Assembly: GCA_963082975.1 (NCBI GenBank)
Contig: OY720344.1
Location: forward strand, 96,973,228-97,037,227
Length of the DNA stretch: 64,000 nt
Reading direction: 5' to 3'
From: Labia minor
Lineage: Eukaryota; Arthropoda; Insecta; Dermaptera; Spongiphoridae
The notes below the pieces were generated by a model that saw nothing but the letters and a program-made list of their open reading frames with translations, did no database searches and had not been told where the DNA came from. Below, piece by piece: positions 11,867 to 23,339 of this stretch (position 1 is its first letter; every line of letters begins with the position of its first letter). Position numbers and translations under genes: made by a program.

Positions 11867-13628
11867 AAGGTATTCAAAACTGAAATGTCTTAATTAAGGT
11901 ATACACTTAATTAAGGCAAACACTCGGGCTAGTAAAGCAACTTTTTCGATGAAATCAGTACTACTTTACATCATGGATTTTAAATTTTTCCCAATATAAC
12001 AATATAATTCAAATTCTCTGTCAACGATACCGATTTACAAATTAAAATAGCAAATCAGTGTAGTTAATATTAGGGTGTTAGGTGAAAGTTGTGATTCATT
12101 TTTTTATTTATTTATTGTTTATTCTCACTTGAAGAATGGCTAATAATGTTTTTATTTATTTTTTTCATGTTTTCATGTCTATTTTGTTTTCTGTTTTTTT
12201 TTCTTTTTCCTTTCAAAAAATTGTTATCGAATTTTTTGTTTAAATTGGCTAATAAGTACTTCTATTTTTTTCAAAAATACCCCTTATAGTAGATTTTTTA
12301 TTTATTACACTGAATTTCACTATGCACGGTTTAACGTTGGATCTAGGACTGATGATTTAAGAATAGGAAATAAAATTCTAATTTCTTTTTAATAATTTAA
12401 AAAGAAACAAAATATTTAATACTACGAATAAATTTCAATCAGAATTGTTTACAAAAAATAAAAAAACATTTTTATTTTTAGAATAAAACATCAAATAAAT
12501 AGGAAAATAATATATAAATTAAATTAAATTAAATACTTCTCCAATATGGATCTAAATAAATAACGGAGGTGGTTGAAAATATTATTATATTTAATGATGT
12601 ATTACTTTAGATTCATTTACCAAATAACTAAAATCTATATAATTAACTCTTTAACTGCATCATTAAAAATAGTATAATTAACCAATTTCTTAATATCCCT
12701 ATAATTTTTTTATTATTAAATATTCTTCGTCTAATTTTAATTTAATTAGGGTACCACCTACCATTTTAAATGCATTTAAAAAAAGATTTAAAAAATTTTT
12801 AAGAACAATTTTAGTTTATTCCACTTTTTTTTCTTCCTGTTTATTCAATTAAATGGCTGCTGGGGTACACCTCTGTTCCTCACTCTACCTGCCATCTGTT
12901 TCAGGAAAAAATTATTTCTAACCCTTATTAAAGAGAGAGAGAGAGAGAGAGAGACTGTGAAGTAAGAATTTATTACATCCGTATAGCAATTGCTTGAATA
13001 GAAAAGATGATAACATGTGGTCCACTAAATAATATTTTTAGTTCTTTTTGTAAGTTTTTTTTAATATTTAATCACTAAATAGTTTTTTTTTATTTTTATC
13101 TATTTTTTACTTTTATATTCAAATTTTTTTCAGATATTATTTAGTTTTTATAAATAGCAAACTACTATTGTATAGTGGATTTTCAAGGTTAATTTTAGAA
13201 ATTTGGCGGGGGGAGGCTGAATGTGAGCATCTGTTGGGTGTCACACTGATCTTTTATTTCTCTCAATTAACCTTTGTGCTAACTCCATTATTATCTCGTT
13301 AGATTTATTATATTTCAACTTTACTAGATCATCATATTTAGTTTTTTTCTAAATATTTATACATATGTATATAATAATGTTTTTATATAAAACTTGTACG
13401 TTTTTAAGAACGTTTACATACATTTTATTTAGATAGAATATTTACAATTTTTTGAAAATAAGGATTACAATTTCTAATAAAAATATTTGAAGAATAAATT
13501 TCAAAAAAAAAACAAGACAAATTTAAATTAATTAATTATCCATCTTGAACAGAATAGGATTTTTATACTATTATATACATAATATATATACATAATATAT
13601 TTATAAAGTAGAAAGAATTTTCAGACTG
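11867..13628. other. AT-rich intergenic DNA with (GA)n
   Basis: Mostly low-complexity sequence. It contains a (GA)n microsatellite at 12932-12954 and a short GC-richer patch at about 12850-12905. No reading frame or RNA gene is supported. Confidence 0.55.
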
Positions 13629-13844
13629 ACTGAAAAGTCTATTTATGGGGAGACCGATTGGGAAACCCCCGCTTGGAAGACCAAGGACGCGGTGGGTAGA
13701 CAATGTAGGAAGAGACGTCAGGGAGATGGGAGAGGGTACGAGTTGGATGGTTGTGGTTCAGTATGGGGACACTTGGAGAAATCTGGTTGCTGTGGTCAAG
13801 AACTTTTAAGTTCCCTAGATCCTCAGAGATAGATAGATAGAATT
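13629..13844 (+). pseudogene. RTE-like 3' fragment with GATA tail
   Basis: It encodes RPIGKPPLGRPRTRWVDNVG and continues in frame to a stop after VVKNF. This is the extreme C-terminus of an RTE-type endonuclease/reverse transcriptase. It is followed by a (GATA)n tail, in keeping with the short-repeat tails of RTE elements. It begins abruptly at GAAAAGTCTATTTAT, exactly where the copy at 14122 begins. Confidence 0.8.
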
Positions 13845-14121
13845 AACTATTTTAATTAATTTAACTATTTTTAAAACTATTTGTTAATTTTAAAAATAAG
13901 CGAAATTGGAAATATTAAAGAGACATTATTTGTCGATTGTCATAAATTGAATAGAATATTACTATTAGAAAATTCATGACTCACATAAAAAATTTGATCT
14001 GACCAGATTGTAATTGTAAAATTTTAAATTATCTTCAAGATCCATTTGAATATATATATTTAGAATAATAATAAGTAAAACTTAATTTATAATTTAATGG
14101 ATATTATTATTATTATTATTA

Positions 14122-14331
14122 TGAAAAGTCTATTTATCGGGAGACCGATTGGGAAACGTCTGCTTGGAGAACCAAGGACGCGGTGGGTAGACAATGTAGG
14201 AAGGGACGTAAGAGAGATCGGAGAGGCTACGAGTTGATTGAGTGTAGTTTAGAATAGGGATGTTTGGAGAAATGTGGTTGCTGTGACCAAGAACTTTTGA
14301 GTTCCTTAGACTCACAGAGATGATAGATACT
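14122..14331 (+). pseudogene. RTE-like 3' fragment, sister of 13629 copy
   Basis: It shows the same 5' breakpoint (GAAAAGTCTATTTAT) and the same 3' end (TTCCTTAGACTCACAGAGAT plus a short GATA tail) as the copy 490 bp upstream, with about 10 per cent differences. It starts directly after an (ATT)n microsatellite. It is inactive and covers only the last 60 or so codons of the RTE frame. Confidence 0.8.
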
Positions 14332-15350
14332 TATATATAAATAGAAAATGTTAACAAGATTAAGGAATGACTATTCTTAAAATAAAAGTTTTCGAATTTT
14401 AATTTTCATATCAAACATTAATAAAATATTATTACAAATTTAATGCTGAAAAATTTCGTATTTAAGTAATAGAAACTTTTTCTCCATCATGAATGTGCTA
14501 CTTCACATCATTGATTTTAAAGTTTTTTTTTTGCAATTTTCTAAAAATCAAACGATCAAACGATCAAAATCTGTTTATCAGAGTCAAATGAAATTATCTT
14601 TAATATTAAGACGAATTAATTTATTTTGAAGAAGAAGATGGTGAAATATAACCGAATTTAATTATTAATGTTAATATTAAAATAAAGGTGTAAAATTTAA
14701 GGTGATAAATTAAAGTAATGAGCTTCTTTAGTCAGTTTAGTTTAGTTAGTTTTTGTTTATAAATAAGGCTTTCAAATAATAAATACTTATTTAGTAAATA
14801 TTCAAAGTATTTGAATTTTTAATTATTAATTAAAATTATTTTTTTAATATCGTAATAAATTGCTGAAAAGGGAAGTATATCTTTCTATAAATTCAGTATT
14901 ATTTATTTATTTTCTCGTTATCTTCAATCCGGAAGATTTCCAAGATATGATTATTTCCTATGATATGGCAAAATGATACGCAATTGCCGTCAGTCTGTCT
15001 CCCACCTTGGACGCCCAGGTACCTGCCTCGACAAGCACGAAGGGTGAATCACGCGCCGCATATTCTATGCACTCTGTCGACGAAGATGAGATGAATCATC
15101 GGCGGCGTTTCCCTTTACACAGCACAATCACAGAACTATCGAAATAGATCAAACAATATAAAAGAAAACGACCTTTATTTATTCACACATATGTTGAATT
15201 TTATTTGAATAAAACTTACATATAGCATACACGAAAATTTCTTAGAATTTTAATACAATTTTTTAATAAATTTAATAAATTTTTATTTTTTACTCATCGA
15301 TTGACAATAAAAGATAAAATTATTAAATATTTAGTAAAATATATATGTAG
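14332..15350. other. Intergenic DNA with one balanced island
   Basis: AT-rich except at 14930-15140, where a GC-richer complex block occurs (for example CGATAGTTCTGTGATTG on the minus strand and CCACCTTGGACGCCCAGGTA on the plus). No frame longer than about 40 codons crosses the block and I recognise no protein. A regulatory element or untranslated exon is possible. Confidence 0.4.
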
Positions 15351-15941
15351 CAAGGGTCAAATATAAAAATTTTCAAGATCTGGGGGCCAGACATGTTAAA
15401 ATATATATTTTACTGTCTTAACGAAAAATCTTATCAAAAAATTTAAATTAATTAATTAATTTTCCATTAATGTGATGAATGTAATTGTTTATTTTTTGAG
15501 ATATTATTTCATCATAATTGGGTACAAAGTTAATACTTCTTAAGTTGTTTGCAAATGGTCATCTGTTAATAATCATCTGTATTGCGATTTTGTATACTTC
15601 ATTTTCGAAAATGTCTTTTCACATTGGTATATACTTCCAAATACAGAAATAAACGCTCGTGTATATGATTTTAATTAACCGTATTCATTCTCGGAAAGAT
15701 ATTCATAGAATTGTGTTAAATCCATACCTTTGAACTTCGTTTTTAGTGTGTCATCATTTTGCAGATCAATGACTTTTAACTGAAGTTCTGACAGAAGTTC
15801 GTCAATCGTAGACTGAAACAGATTTTGAAATATGAAAATTTCTTCTGCATTTGCATAAAAAATGACAATAGTATCCGCGGGCCGGATAAAAATAGAGGGC
15901 CGGCCGGATTTGGCCCGCGGGCTGTAGTTTGCCGACCCCAG
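15351..15941 (-). pseudogene. hAT transposase pseudogene, C-terminal part
   Basis: The right end, reading inward on the minus strand, is CTGGGGTCGGCAAACT, then GGCCCGCGGGCC, a terminus found on many hAT elements. Minus-strand translation (about 15835 down to 15480) gives IDELLSELQLKVIDLQNDDT, then KFKGMDLTQFYEYL, then VFGSIYQCEKTFSKMKY, then LLTDDHL in a single frame interrupted by a few stops. This is the hAT C-terminal dimerisation region, closest by eye to the group that gave rise to GTF2IRD2/ZBED5-type domesticated genes. The N-terminal zinc finger and catalytic core are missing. The left terminus (CAAGGGTC at 15351) is weak. Confidence 0.82.
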
Positions 15942-16135
15942 TCATAGGCTAAACATTTTTTTTATTAGTTGTTATGATCAGGGATATAATAATCTAATTT
16001 ATGATAATTATTATTTAATATATTTATTTAAATAAGTCATCATCCTAGAGGAAGGAGGTTGGCAAGTAAAGAGATTTTTCAATTATTTTTTTTATTTTTT
16101 CTTTATTTTTTATATTGCTTATATTTACCGACCGA

Positions 16136-16751
16136 CGATAGTAAGGGAGGTATTGTTTTCACACCAAATTTCACATGTGGAGATTTTTACATATCTCCAC
16201 GAATCATGCATTTTCTAAACAGAAAAAAGTATTTTTAGCATGATGTCTGTCCGTCCGTCTGTCCGTCCGTAAGATGTGTACAGCCTGAACGGCTCAACCG
16301 ATTTTGATGAAATTTGGTATATTTACTTAATGCATCAGTGGGATGAATTGATCAACTTTTGGTGCAAATCCGTGAACCGGAAGTGGTAGTATTAGCGATC
16401 GACGATAGGAAGGAAAGGGTTATTTTCACACCAAAGGAGATTTTTTTATATATCACCACGAATCATGCACTTTGTATTGGTTTTATCCTCGAGAAAAATC
16501 ATATTTATTAGTTTTTTCTTGATTTAAAATTATATGACGTCATCCAGCCATTCATGACGTCACAGCCTGGTCTTGCATATATATTATAAATAAAATAAAA
16601 TTAAAAATGTTTATATTTATTATTTATGTATCCATATCTGTTTTTTATTACATTAATAGATATATTAAAATTATTTGAAATTGTTTCTGTAGCTGGAAAT
16701 TAATTTATTTCAAACCGTCGGTCGGTTCGGACCTGGCCACAGGTCAACTTA
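16136..16751 (+). mobile_element. Family C Helentron-like element, full copy
   Basis: Plus-strand copy with all landmarks: 5' TACCGACCGACGATAGTAAG, a GTCC-type microsatellite core (about 16247-16272), two TGACGTCA palindromes at 16535 and 16555, and the 3' inverted CGTCGGTCGGT. The hairpin GACCTG-GCCA-CAGGTC is at 16730-16745 and the end is CAACTTA. A diverged second copy of the 5' block (GCGATCGACGATAGGAAGG) begins at about 16396. It is non-coding and presumably mobilised by proteins supplied elsewhere. Confidence 0.75.
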
Positions 16752-17230
16752 TTTTTTATTGTATTAGATTAATAACTTTCAATTTGTATATTGAATTGAC
16801 AATTTTCTTATTAGATTGTATCGCCTTTATATATTAATATTTTTGTCAACTTGTGCAAATTAAATTTCATACTCATGTTCACAGATCTATATCTCTATCT
16901 GGTGATAAACTTGACACTTTATATAATATTTATAATTAATTTAATTAATGTAATTTGTTGAATATCTTATATATAAAATTCTCGTGTCACAAAACTTTGA
17001 AATCATACTCCTCCGAAACGGCTTGACCGATTCTTATGAAATTTTTTATGTATATTCAGTAGGTCTCAGGGCATGTCAGACTTCCTTTAGAAAACCGCTA
17101 ATTGGTAAGGTGTGTCCAGGAAATGCTAATTAATTAAAAATAGTTTAGTTACCATACTAGCTCATAGAGGCGCTGGTGGCGAAAATTTGAAATCTTATAT
17201 ATACCCTTATAAGAAGCTTCCAAACAATAC

Positions 17231-17323
17231 TGGTTCATGGCTGAACGGTCTAAGGCGTTAAATTATGCTTTGCATCCCTCAGTTCCAAACTCGCAAAGGC
17301 ACATTTTTTTTTTTTTTTTTTTT
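17231..17323 (+). repeat. tRNA-like sequence with T-run terminator
   Basis: TGGCTGAACGG (17238-17248) followed by TCTAAGGCG matches the A-box and D-arm of leucine/serine tRNAs. AGTTCCAAACT (17281) resembles a B-box. A run of 20 T (17304-17323) follows and would stop RNA polymerase III. At about 73 nt it is too short for a true leucine tRNA, and I cannot fold a convincing anticodon arm. It is more likely a tRNA-derived SINE-like piece or tRNA pseudogene carried inside the Helitron-like segment. Confidence 0.45.
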
Positions 17324-17418
17324 ATTATATATTTTTTTTACAAATTTATTAATTTTTATTATTTTAATATTTTATTAAATTATTTTATTATATTAAATTA
17401 ATTTTATTATTAAATTGT

Positions 17419-17511
17419 ATTTTATTAAATTTTAATATTAAATTTTATTTTATTAAATTTTAATATTAAATTTTATTTTATTAAATTTTAATATTAAATA
17501 TTATTTTATTA
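17419..17511. repeat. 28-bp AT-rich minisatellite
   Basis: About 3.3 tandem copies of a 28-base unit (beginning ATTTTATTAAATTTTAATAT) with only one or two differences between units. Confidence 0.75.
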
Positions 17512-18469
17512 ATTTAATAATTATGTCAATTAATTTTTTGTGAATAAATAAACAAATATAAAAAACTATATATAAAATTTGAATTTTCATCCATTCATTC
17601 ATCTAAAATGATATTAACTTTCTCTTCCTTCTTGGAAAAACCCATATTGCCATCCCTAGCGTCAACTATCTATGTATATATATAAAAAAGGTTTTTGTCT
17701 GCATATTGCAGCTGGATGCTCTGTGCTCAGAATTTAAAAATTATTATAATATTTCACTTTTTATTTTAAATTCTAATATTCAAATATCAATTAAATTAAA
17801 TAATTTATTCTAAAAGTTGTCATTTAAATTTATTTAATAAAATATTTAGATCATATTTAACTTAATTCCTTATATATTTATATTCTTTATATATATTTGA
17901 ATATTTCTTCTTTTCTATTTGAAAATGAAAGCTTAAAAAAACAGAATATATTATTTTTAAACTTTTATGAATACAAAAATATTTTCTAATCGTCAATTAA
18001 AATGACTAAATTATATTATTTTTGTTTTTGTTTCAATTATTAATTACAAATATATTTTAAGTGCAAAAATGATTTCTTGGTTAATTAAAATATGTTTTTT
18101 AGACAAATGATATAAACGAGATGTTTTAAATTTATGTCTTTTTTATATTTTTTTATTAATAGGCTTCTTTTTTTATTTTTAATTTTTAATAAATTCTCTT
18201 TTTTGATATATTAATAAAAAATAATATTAAATTGTATATAAAATTAAAAATTAGAATATTTGAATTTTTTTAAATTTTAACACATATAATCAATCATATG
18301 CATAACGAATGGAAAATTTTGAAAATCAACTTAGTATTAAATTCAGAAAAAAATACTCATATATAGAATATAATAGACCATTCGAATATAATTTAAAACT
18401 ATTTTTCTCCTTCTATTTTAAATTTAAAAAAAAACGGAGTGTTACGAAATTAAGATGCCTGGATAGGTA

Positions 18470-19148
18470 AATGGGCTGGAATAGGAGGCAATTTATAATT
18501 TTCTTCTAATTCAGATTGAAATTAATAGTGATAAGAAAATATATTTATTAACAAAATCTTAATATACAAAATGTAGAATTTGAATATGTAGAAGGATAAT
18601 AATATTTGAGAAAATTTAAATCGAGGTAGAAATCGGGAAACGCCTGTTATCATGCAGTAAAGAGGGTTATCTCATCAAAATTATTATCAAAAGGAATCAA
18701 AATTAAAATATATAAACCAATTATTTTGCCTGCCTGTTGTATTATATGGGTGGGACGCATGGTCTATGACCCTGGGAGATGAGAGTAGATTCAGAGTATT
18801 CTTTCCAGCATATATTGGCCAAAGAAAGGTGAGGTCACCGGGGAATGGCGGAGACTGCATAACGAGGAATGGCATGACCTCTATGCATCTTCAGAAATAG
18901 TTAGGGTTATAAAAGCGAAAAAGCTGCGATAGGCAGGAGACGTGGCTAGAATGGGGGAGGAAAAAGATAATGGATTGGAAAACGGTGCGGAGACCGATTG
19001 GAAAACGTCCGCTTGGAAGACCAAGGACGCGTAGGAAGGGACGTAAGAGAGATGGGGCAAGGGCTCAAGATAGGGACACTTGGAGAAATGTGGTTGCTGC
19101 GGCCAAGTACTTTCGAGTTCCTTAGAGTCAAAGAGATAGATAGATATA
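18470..19148 (+). pseudogene. RTE-like 3' fragment inside Helitron segment
   Basis: It starts around the thumb of the reverse transcriptase (TTGAAATTAATAGTGATAAG, compare an E-I-N-S-D-K motif) and runs to the 3' end with a GATA tail. Landmarks include TGGTCTATGACCCTGGGAGA, AATGGCGGAGACTGCATAAC and CCGATTGGAAAACGTCCGC. Frameshifts and stops are frequent, and the segment encoding the RWVDN motif is partly deleted. It is collinear and in the same relative orientation as the RTE fragment inside the Helitron at 25227-26231. Confidence 0.8.
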
Positions 19149-19295
19149 ACATATACAATAATATACAATAATAATATATATAATTAAAATATATTTTAAA
19201 TAAGAACACAAAAAGAAATGAATGTTTTATGTAATATACTGATTGAAACAAAATGGATGAAAACCTTTTACTACTCTTAACCAAATACTATGTAC

Positions 19296-19367
19296 CACTC
19301 GGGGGGGTACAGGGGGCGGAGCCCCCGTCTAGGTGCGGAGAGCGCCGAAGGCGCTCGGGGCAGCTAG
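19296..19367 (+). mobile_element. Helitron 3' terminus with double GC hairpin
   Basis: In AT-rich surroundings this 72-bp block is strikingly GC-rich. It has a first hairpin GGGGGC-GGA-GCCCCC (19312-19326), a second hairpin GAGCGCC-GAA-GGCGCTC (19340-19356), then GGGGCAG and CTAG before a T. The same block occurs in reverse at 25227-25299 and, degraded, at 60745-60785. Confidence 0.8.
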
Positions 19368-19463
19368 TTATTTCTATAAAAGTTTGTTTGATATTATTTT
19401 TATTCAATTAATTATTTTATTTGTCAATTTCTGGTAATTCAATTTTGTCTCAATTTTATTGTT

Positions 19464-19975
19464 CTCTACGGAACTCAAAAGTTCTTAGCCGCAGTAACCA
19501 CATTTCTTCAAGTTTTCCTATCCTAAGTCATAACCATCCAACCTACCTTCTCCCAACTTTCTCACGTCCCTTCCTATATTGTCCACCCACCGCGTTCTTA
19601 GTCTTCCAAGTGAACGTTTCCCAGTATATTTTTTCGCTATTCTTTTCTCTCCCATTCTAGCCACGTACGCTGTCCATCGAAGCATTCTCGATTTTATAAC
19701 CCTAACTATGTCTGGAGACGTAATGCAATTCCTCGTTATGCAATCTCCGCCATTCCTCGGTGACCTCATCTTTCTTTGGCCCATGGGATGTTCAAATACT
19801 CTAAATCTACTCTCGTCTCCTAAGGTCATAGACCATGCCTCACACCTATATAATAAAACCGGCAAAATAATTGTTTTATATCTTTTAATTTTCATCCCTT
19901 TTCATAATACTTTTAACGAGATAAGCCGGTTTACTTCATGATAACAGACGTTACCAGATCGAAACATCGATTTAA
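19464..19975 (-). pseudogene. RTE-like reverse transcriptase C-terminus
   Basis: This is the best-preserved RTE fragment. A 125-residue minus frame (19518-19895) reads YKTIILPVLLYRCEAWSMTL, then NGGDCITRN, IVRVIKSRMLRWTAYVARMG, and GRLRTRWVDNIGRDVRKLG. This C-terminal region follows the reverse transcriptase domain in RTE-clade elements of insects. The polymerase catalytic residues and the endonuclease are absent (5' truncation), so it cannot move. The 3' end lies about 100 bp from the end of the Helitron-like segment and points towards it. Confidence 0.88.
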
Positions 19976-20489
19976 ATTGAACTTTATTGTTGCTTAATTT
20001 ATTAAACTATATGATTTTATAATAATGTATAATATAATAAGAATATTAAATTCATTAATTTAACTGTATACACTCATTATTATATTTATTATTGATTTTT
20101 AAAACTAAAATTAATTTAAAAAATATAAGGTGAAGTGGGGTAAGTGTGGACAAGACGGGAATACCGGGAAATTATAAAAAATACTAAATTTGTTGTGGAA
20201 ATTGTAAAAGTTTTACGAAAAAGTTAAATGTTGTTTTGCCAAAATATAAAATTTAATTTAATTCAATAATAAAAAAAATATAGTAAGATATAATATATAA
20301 TCATCAAAATATAACATAAACATAATTATTTTCTTTTACTTGTTTAGAAAATAACATTTTAGAAACGAGAGGCAATCAAGGGAAATGTCGCCGAAAACTG
20401 AGATCCTTCATATTAGAGTAACGATTAGTTATTCCTTTTTATTATTTTTTTCTTTCTTTGTGGTTTTTTTTACATTATTTTCGATTTAT

Positions 20490-21153
20490 TACCGACCGAC
20501 GATAGTAAGGGAGGTATTGTTTTTTTTTGGCATTTTTTTGTATTTTGTTTTTCTTATTTTGGTTTATCTTTACTGTATATATCTAAATAGATGGAAAACT
20601 GAAACTCTGAGTCTGTGATTATGTGTGCCCTCAATTAAAGACATTTATGATCGTTGATTACAGAGTGTTAGTTATTATGTAAATATGTAAATATGTTTTG
20701 CTTTTTTTTTTTGTTTTTGTTTGCTTTTTGGAATTTTTTGCTATTTTTTGTCACCTCCCAAAAAGGTGAACTGAAATAACATACAGAATGATTGCATATA
20801 TATTTCTTGAATAAATAAATAATAATATTTATTTATTTATCAAAAAATATAATTAGGTCTTTACCTTACTCGCTCTCAACGACAGCTTATTTATATTAAT
20901 TTAAGTTAAGGAGCAGGTGATGGAGAGGGGTTAATTTGAAGGGTGTAAGGAAAATTACTCCCTTTCCAAATGGTCAAGTGCCATAGTGTATTTTATTATT
21001 GTTACCTATTCAAGAACTATTTTATATAGAACTCTTACCAAGGTGTCAGGTATGGCAATTAAAACAGACCCAAGCTTGTGAAATCGAATTTTAAGTCTAA
21101 AAGTTGATTGACAGTTATAATTTATGCCAATTTCTATTACACGTGCAGATATA

Positions 21154-21189
<36 letters not shown>

Positions 21190-21313
21190 AAAAAGTTAAA
21201 TACAAAATAATTTGGCAATGGCAACTTCCTTCTGCCAGAGTTCACTGTAAAAAAAACTCAAAAAATAGAAAAATTACAAAGAACAATACCTCCTTTACTA
21301 TCGTCGGTCGGTA
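20490..21313. mobile_element. TIR element using the family C 5' terminus
   Basis: Both ends carry the same 32-bp terminal block (TACCGACCGACGATAGTAAG and on to TATTGTT) in inverted orientation, with one mismatch. This block is the 5' end of family C, but the interior is unrelated to family C: poly-T-rich sequence on the left and an (AT)n array on the right. It is either a MITE sharing termini with family C or two family C 5' ends placed head to head. No protein is encoded. Confidence 0.65.
21158..21187. repeat. (AT)n microsatellite
   Basis: A perfect AT dinucleotide run of about 30 bp inside the 20490-21313 element. Confidence 0.9.
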
Positions 21314-22262
21314 AAAATTAAAGGGAAAGAAAGAAAGAAAAGGAAAAACAATTATAACAAAAGACAAATGGATGTATGTACATTTGTATTTTATATTTAT
21401 TACGATTATTTTTATTAATAAATAAAGATTTCGGTATCGGCATAATAATAATAATAATTTGTTTTTTTTTCCCCGGAAATGTTTCGTTTTTTCCTACTAA
21501 CTAATAAAAAGTTTATTTATTTTACAAATAATAATCTTGTTTTAGTATTTGAATTGTTATGTTACTACTTACCAATTTGTATTGATAGGAATATACAATT
21601 ATATTCAAAAATATGTTTAATATAACAAATTGTAACAAAAGGAAAGCGCATTGCTTTTAATAGAACTCATTGTCATTAGAAGATCTTCAAAAATAATTTC
21701 TGTTTCTGGAGGAATAAATTTAGCAGTCTTCAATAAAAGGTTCTCTATTTCCTGAAGATTGTACTACTATACTTTCAAGAGAAATCAGAAAAGTTTATTC
21801 CTAGTTGGTATTTATTGAGAAATGCATTGTGATATGAGACAAGCAAACTACAGCGCACTTGCCCTACATGATAGTATGCACTTGCCCCATGATAGGATAT
21901 GTATAAGGCGTGTTTTAAAAAGAGTATTTTTACTCATAAATTTAAAGATGTAGAGATAAAAATATATTCTATATAAAATATAATCAATATATTATCTATT
22001 TACCAAAAATCAAAATCCAAAAACACAAAATTTATTATAGTACTAAGATTTGTTATTGCAAGTCTACCAAGTTACACGTGTTATAATTTATTCGGGTGAT
22101 TTCAAAAGAGTGATATATTAGAAGGGAAACGCACTCTAAGTAGGTGATATCTATCTGAAATATGGTACATAATGTTATAAAGTAGATAACTAAGTATTTT
22201 CCAGTATGTTGTGAGTATGTTGTGAGAAATATAACCGTTTACGCACTTACCCCACTGCACCT

Positions 22263-23339
22263 TACATCTTTATAAGAATAATTTCATTTCATTTCATTCT
22301 TATGTTTCAAATTGTTTAATATATTTGTTTTATGTCAATTTATGTTGTTAAACCATCAGAAGAATTGAGAAAATTAAACTTCATGATATTATTAATATAA
22401 AATTAAATAATAATATAAAAATATATAAAAAAACAAATAACAAAGTAATCCAAATAATAAGATAAGATAATAAAAGTAAATTATAATTAACTAATTTTAA
22501 TTTTCAATTATTTTTCGTTTGAATAATTTTTGAATAAACTTGCACCACTTTAAATTAATGTCTTTTTTTAGTTACTTTATTAGTCAATTTTGAAAATATA
22601 ATCAATGCTTGGATAATTTATTCAACTTAATCCATTTTCTTATTAAGTTTCTAATTTCTTATCATTTTAAAAACAAAATTAAATCACAATAATTGAACAA
22701 TAAATTTAACGATATCGGTAAACTTTAACAAGAGCACTGATTTATAACTATAAATAAAATCAAATGAATAAGAATCATTCATTTTCTTAATTATTTTTCT
22801 TTTGATTTAAAATACTGAATTATTTTCACATCTTTACGGATTAAAAGATTTATTGAATTAAATATTTTTATGTCTTTATTTTGGTGGTTTTAAATCTCAT
22901 ACACCAAAATTATTTATTGAAACATATGTAATATTGATTTATATAAAATCTTAACCTATATTGACTCAACTGGAAGTATTCAGCCATATAAATTGGAAGA
23001 TACAAATTTAATAGATGATTAGTCTATTAGAGAGTTATTATTGCAAGTTTTGTACATAGAGTGCGCCATTAAAAATTATTTTCAGTGCGATACGTGTAAT
23101 TTTGCAGAACTAACAAATTCTTAAAACTTTCGATTTATATTAACTTAATATGAAGGTAATTTATAATATCATTTGTTTAATTTCCGTATACAAAACTTTA
23201 AACTCTAATTTCTATTGTTAAAACTATATAAAATAAATATATAACATTAGTGTATAAAATTAAATTAAATTTCTTCATTTCATAGATTTTTCTATCTTCT
23301 CCTGAACAGTATTTGTTGAAAGGAATTATTCTTCTTTTT
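22263..23339. other. AT-rich intergenic DNA, no gene seen
   Basis: Low-complexity AT-rich DNA with stops in all frames. Nothing recognisable. Confidence 0.6.

Larger units (their letters stand above)
16965..19367 (+). mobile_element. Helitron-like composite segment
   Basis: The left border A|TCTTATATATAAAATTCTC, with GAAACGGCTTGACCGATTC soon after, is a widespread insect Helitron 5' end. The right border is the hairpin GAGCGCC-GAA-GGCGCTC, seven bases, then CTAG|T, a canonical Helitron 3' end. A second possible 5' end (A|TCTATGTATATATATAAA) lies at 17669, so the true unit may be 1.7 kb rather than 2.4 kb. Inside are a tRNA-like unit, a minisatellite and an RTE fragment. A block at about 17125-17195 and the 3' tail are shared with the Helitron at 25227-26231. 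No Rep/helicase frame is visible, so it is non-autonomous. Confidence 0.55.
20128..22262. mobile_element. Putative 2.1 kb TIR element
   Basis: AGGTGAAGTGGGGTAAGTG at the left is mirrored at the right (CGCACTTACCCCACTGCACC and on), giving an inverted repeat of about 22 bp with two mismatches, flanked on both sides by TA. The inner right part has a 45-codon minus-strand open stretch (about 21770-21635) that I do not recognise. About 820 bp is occupied by a separate inverted-repeat element (20490-21313). The superfamily is unresolved; the TA flank would suit a Tc1/mariner-type element. Confidence 0.5.

Noticed and set aside
17150..17160. CTAG followed by T as a possible Helitron 3' end
   Set aside because: The sister sequence at about 25990-26040 continues through this point on both sides, so it is internal.
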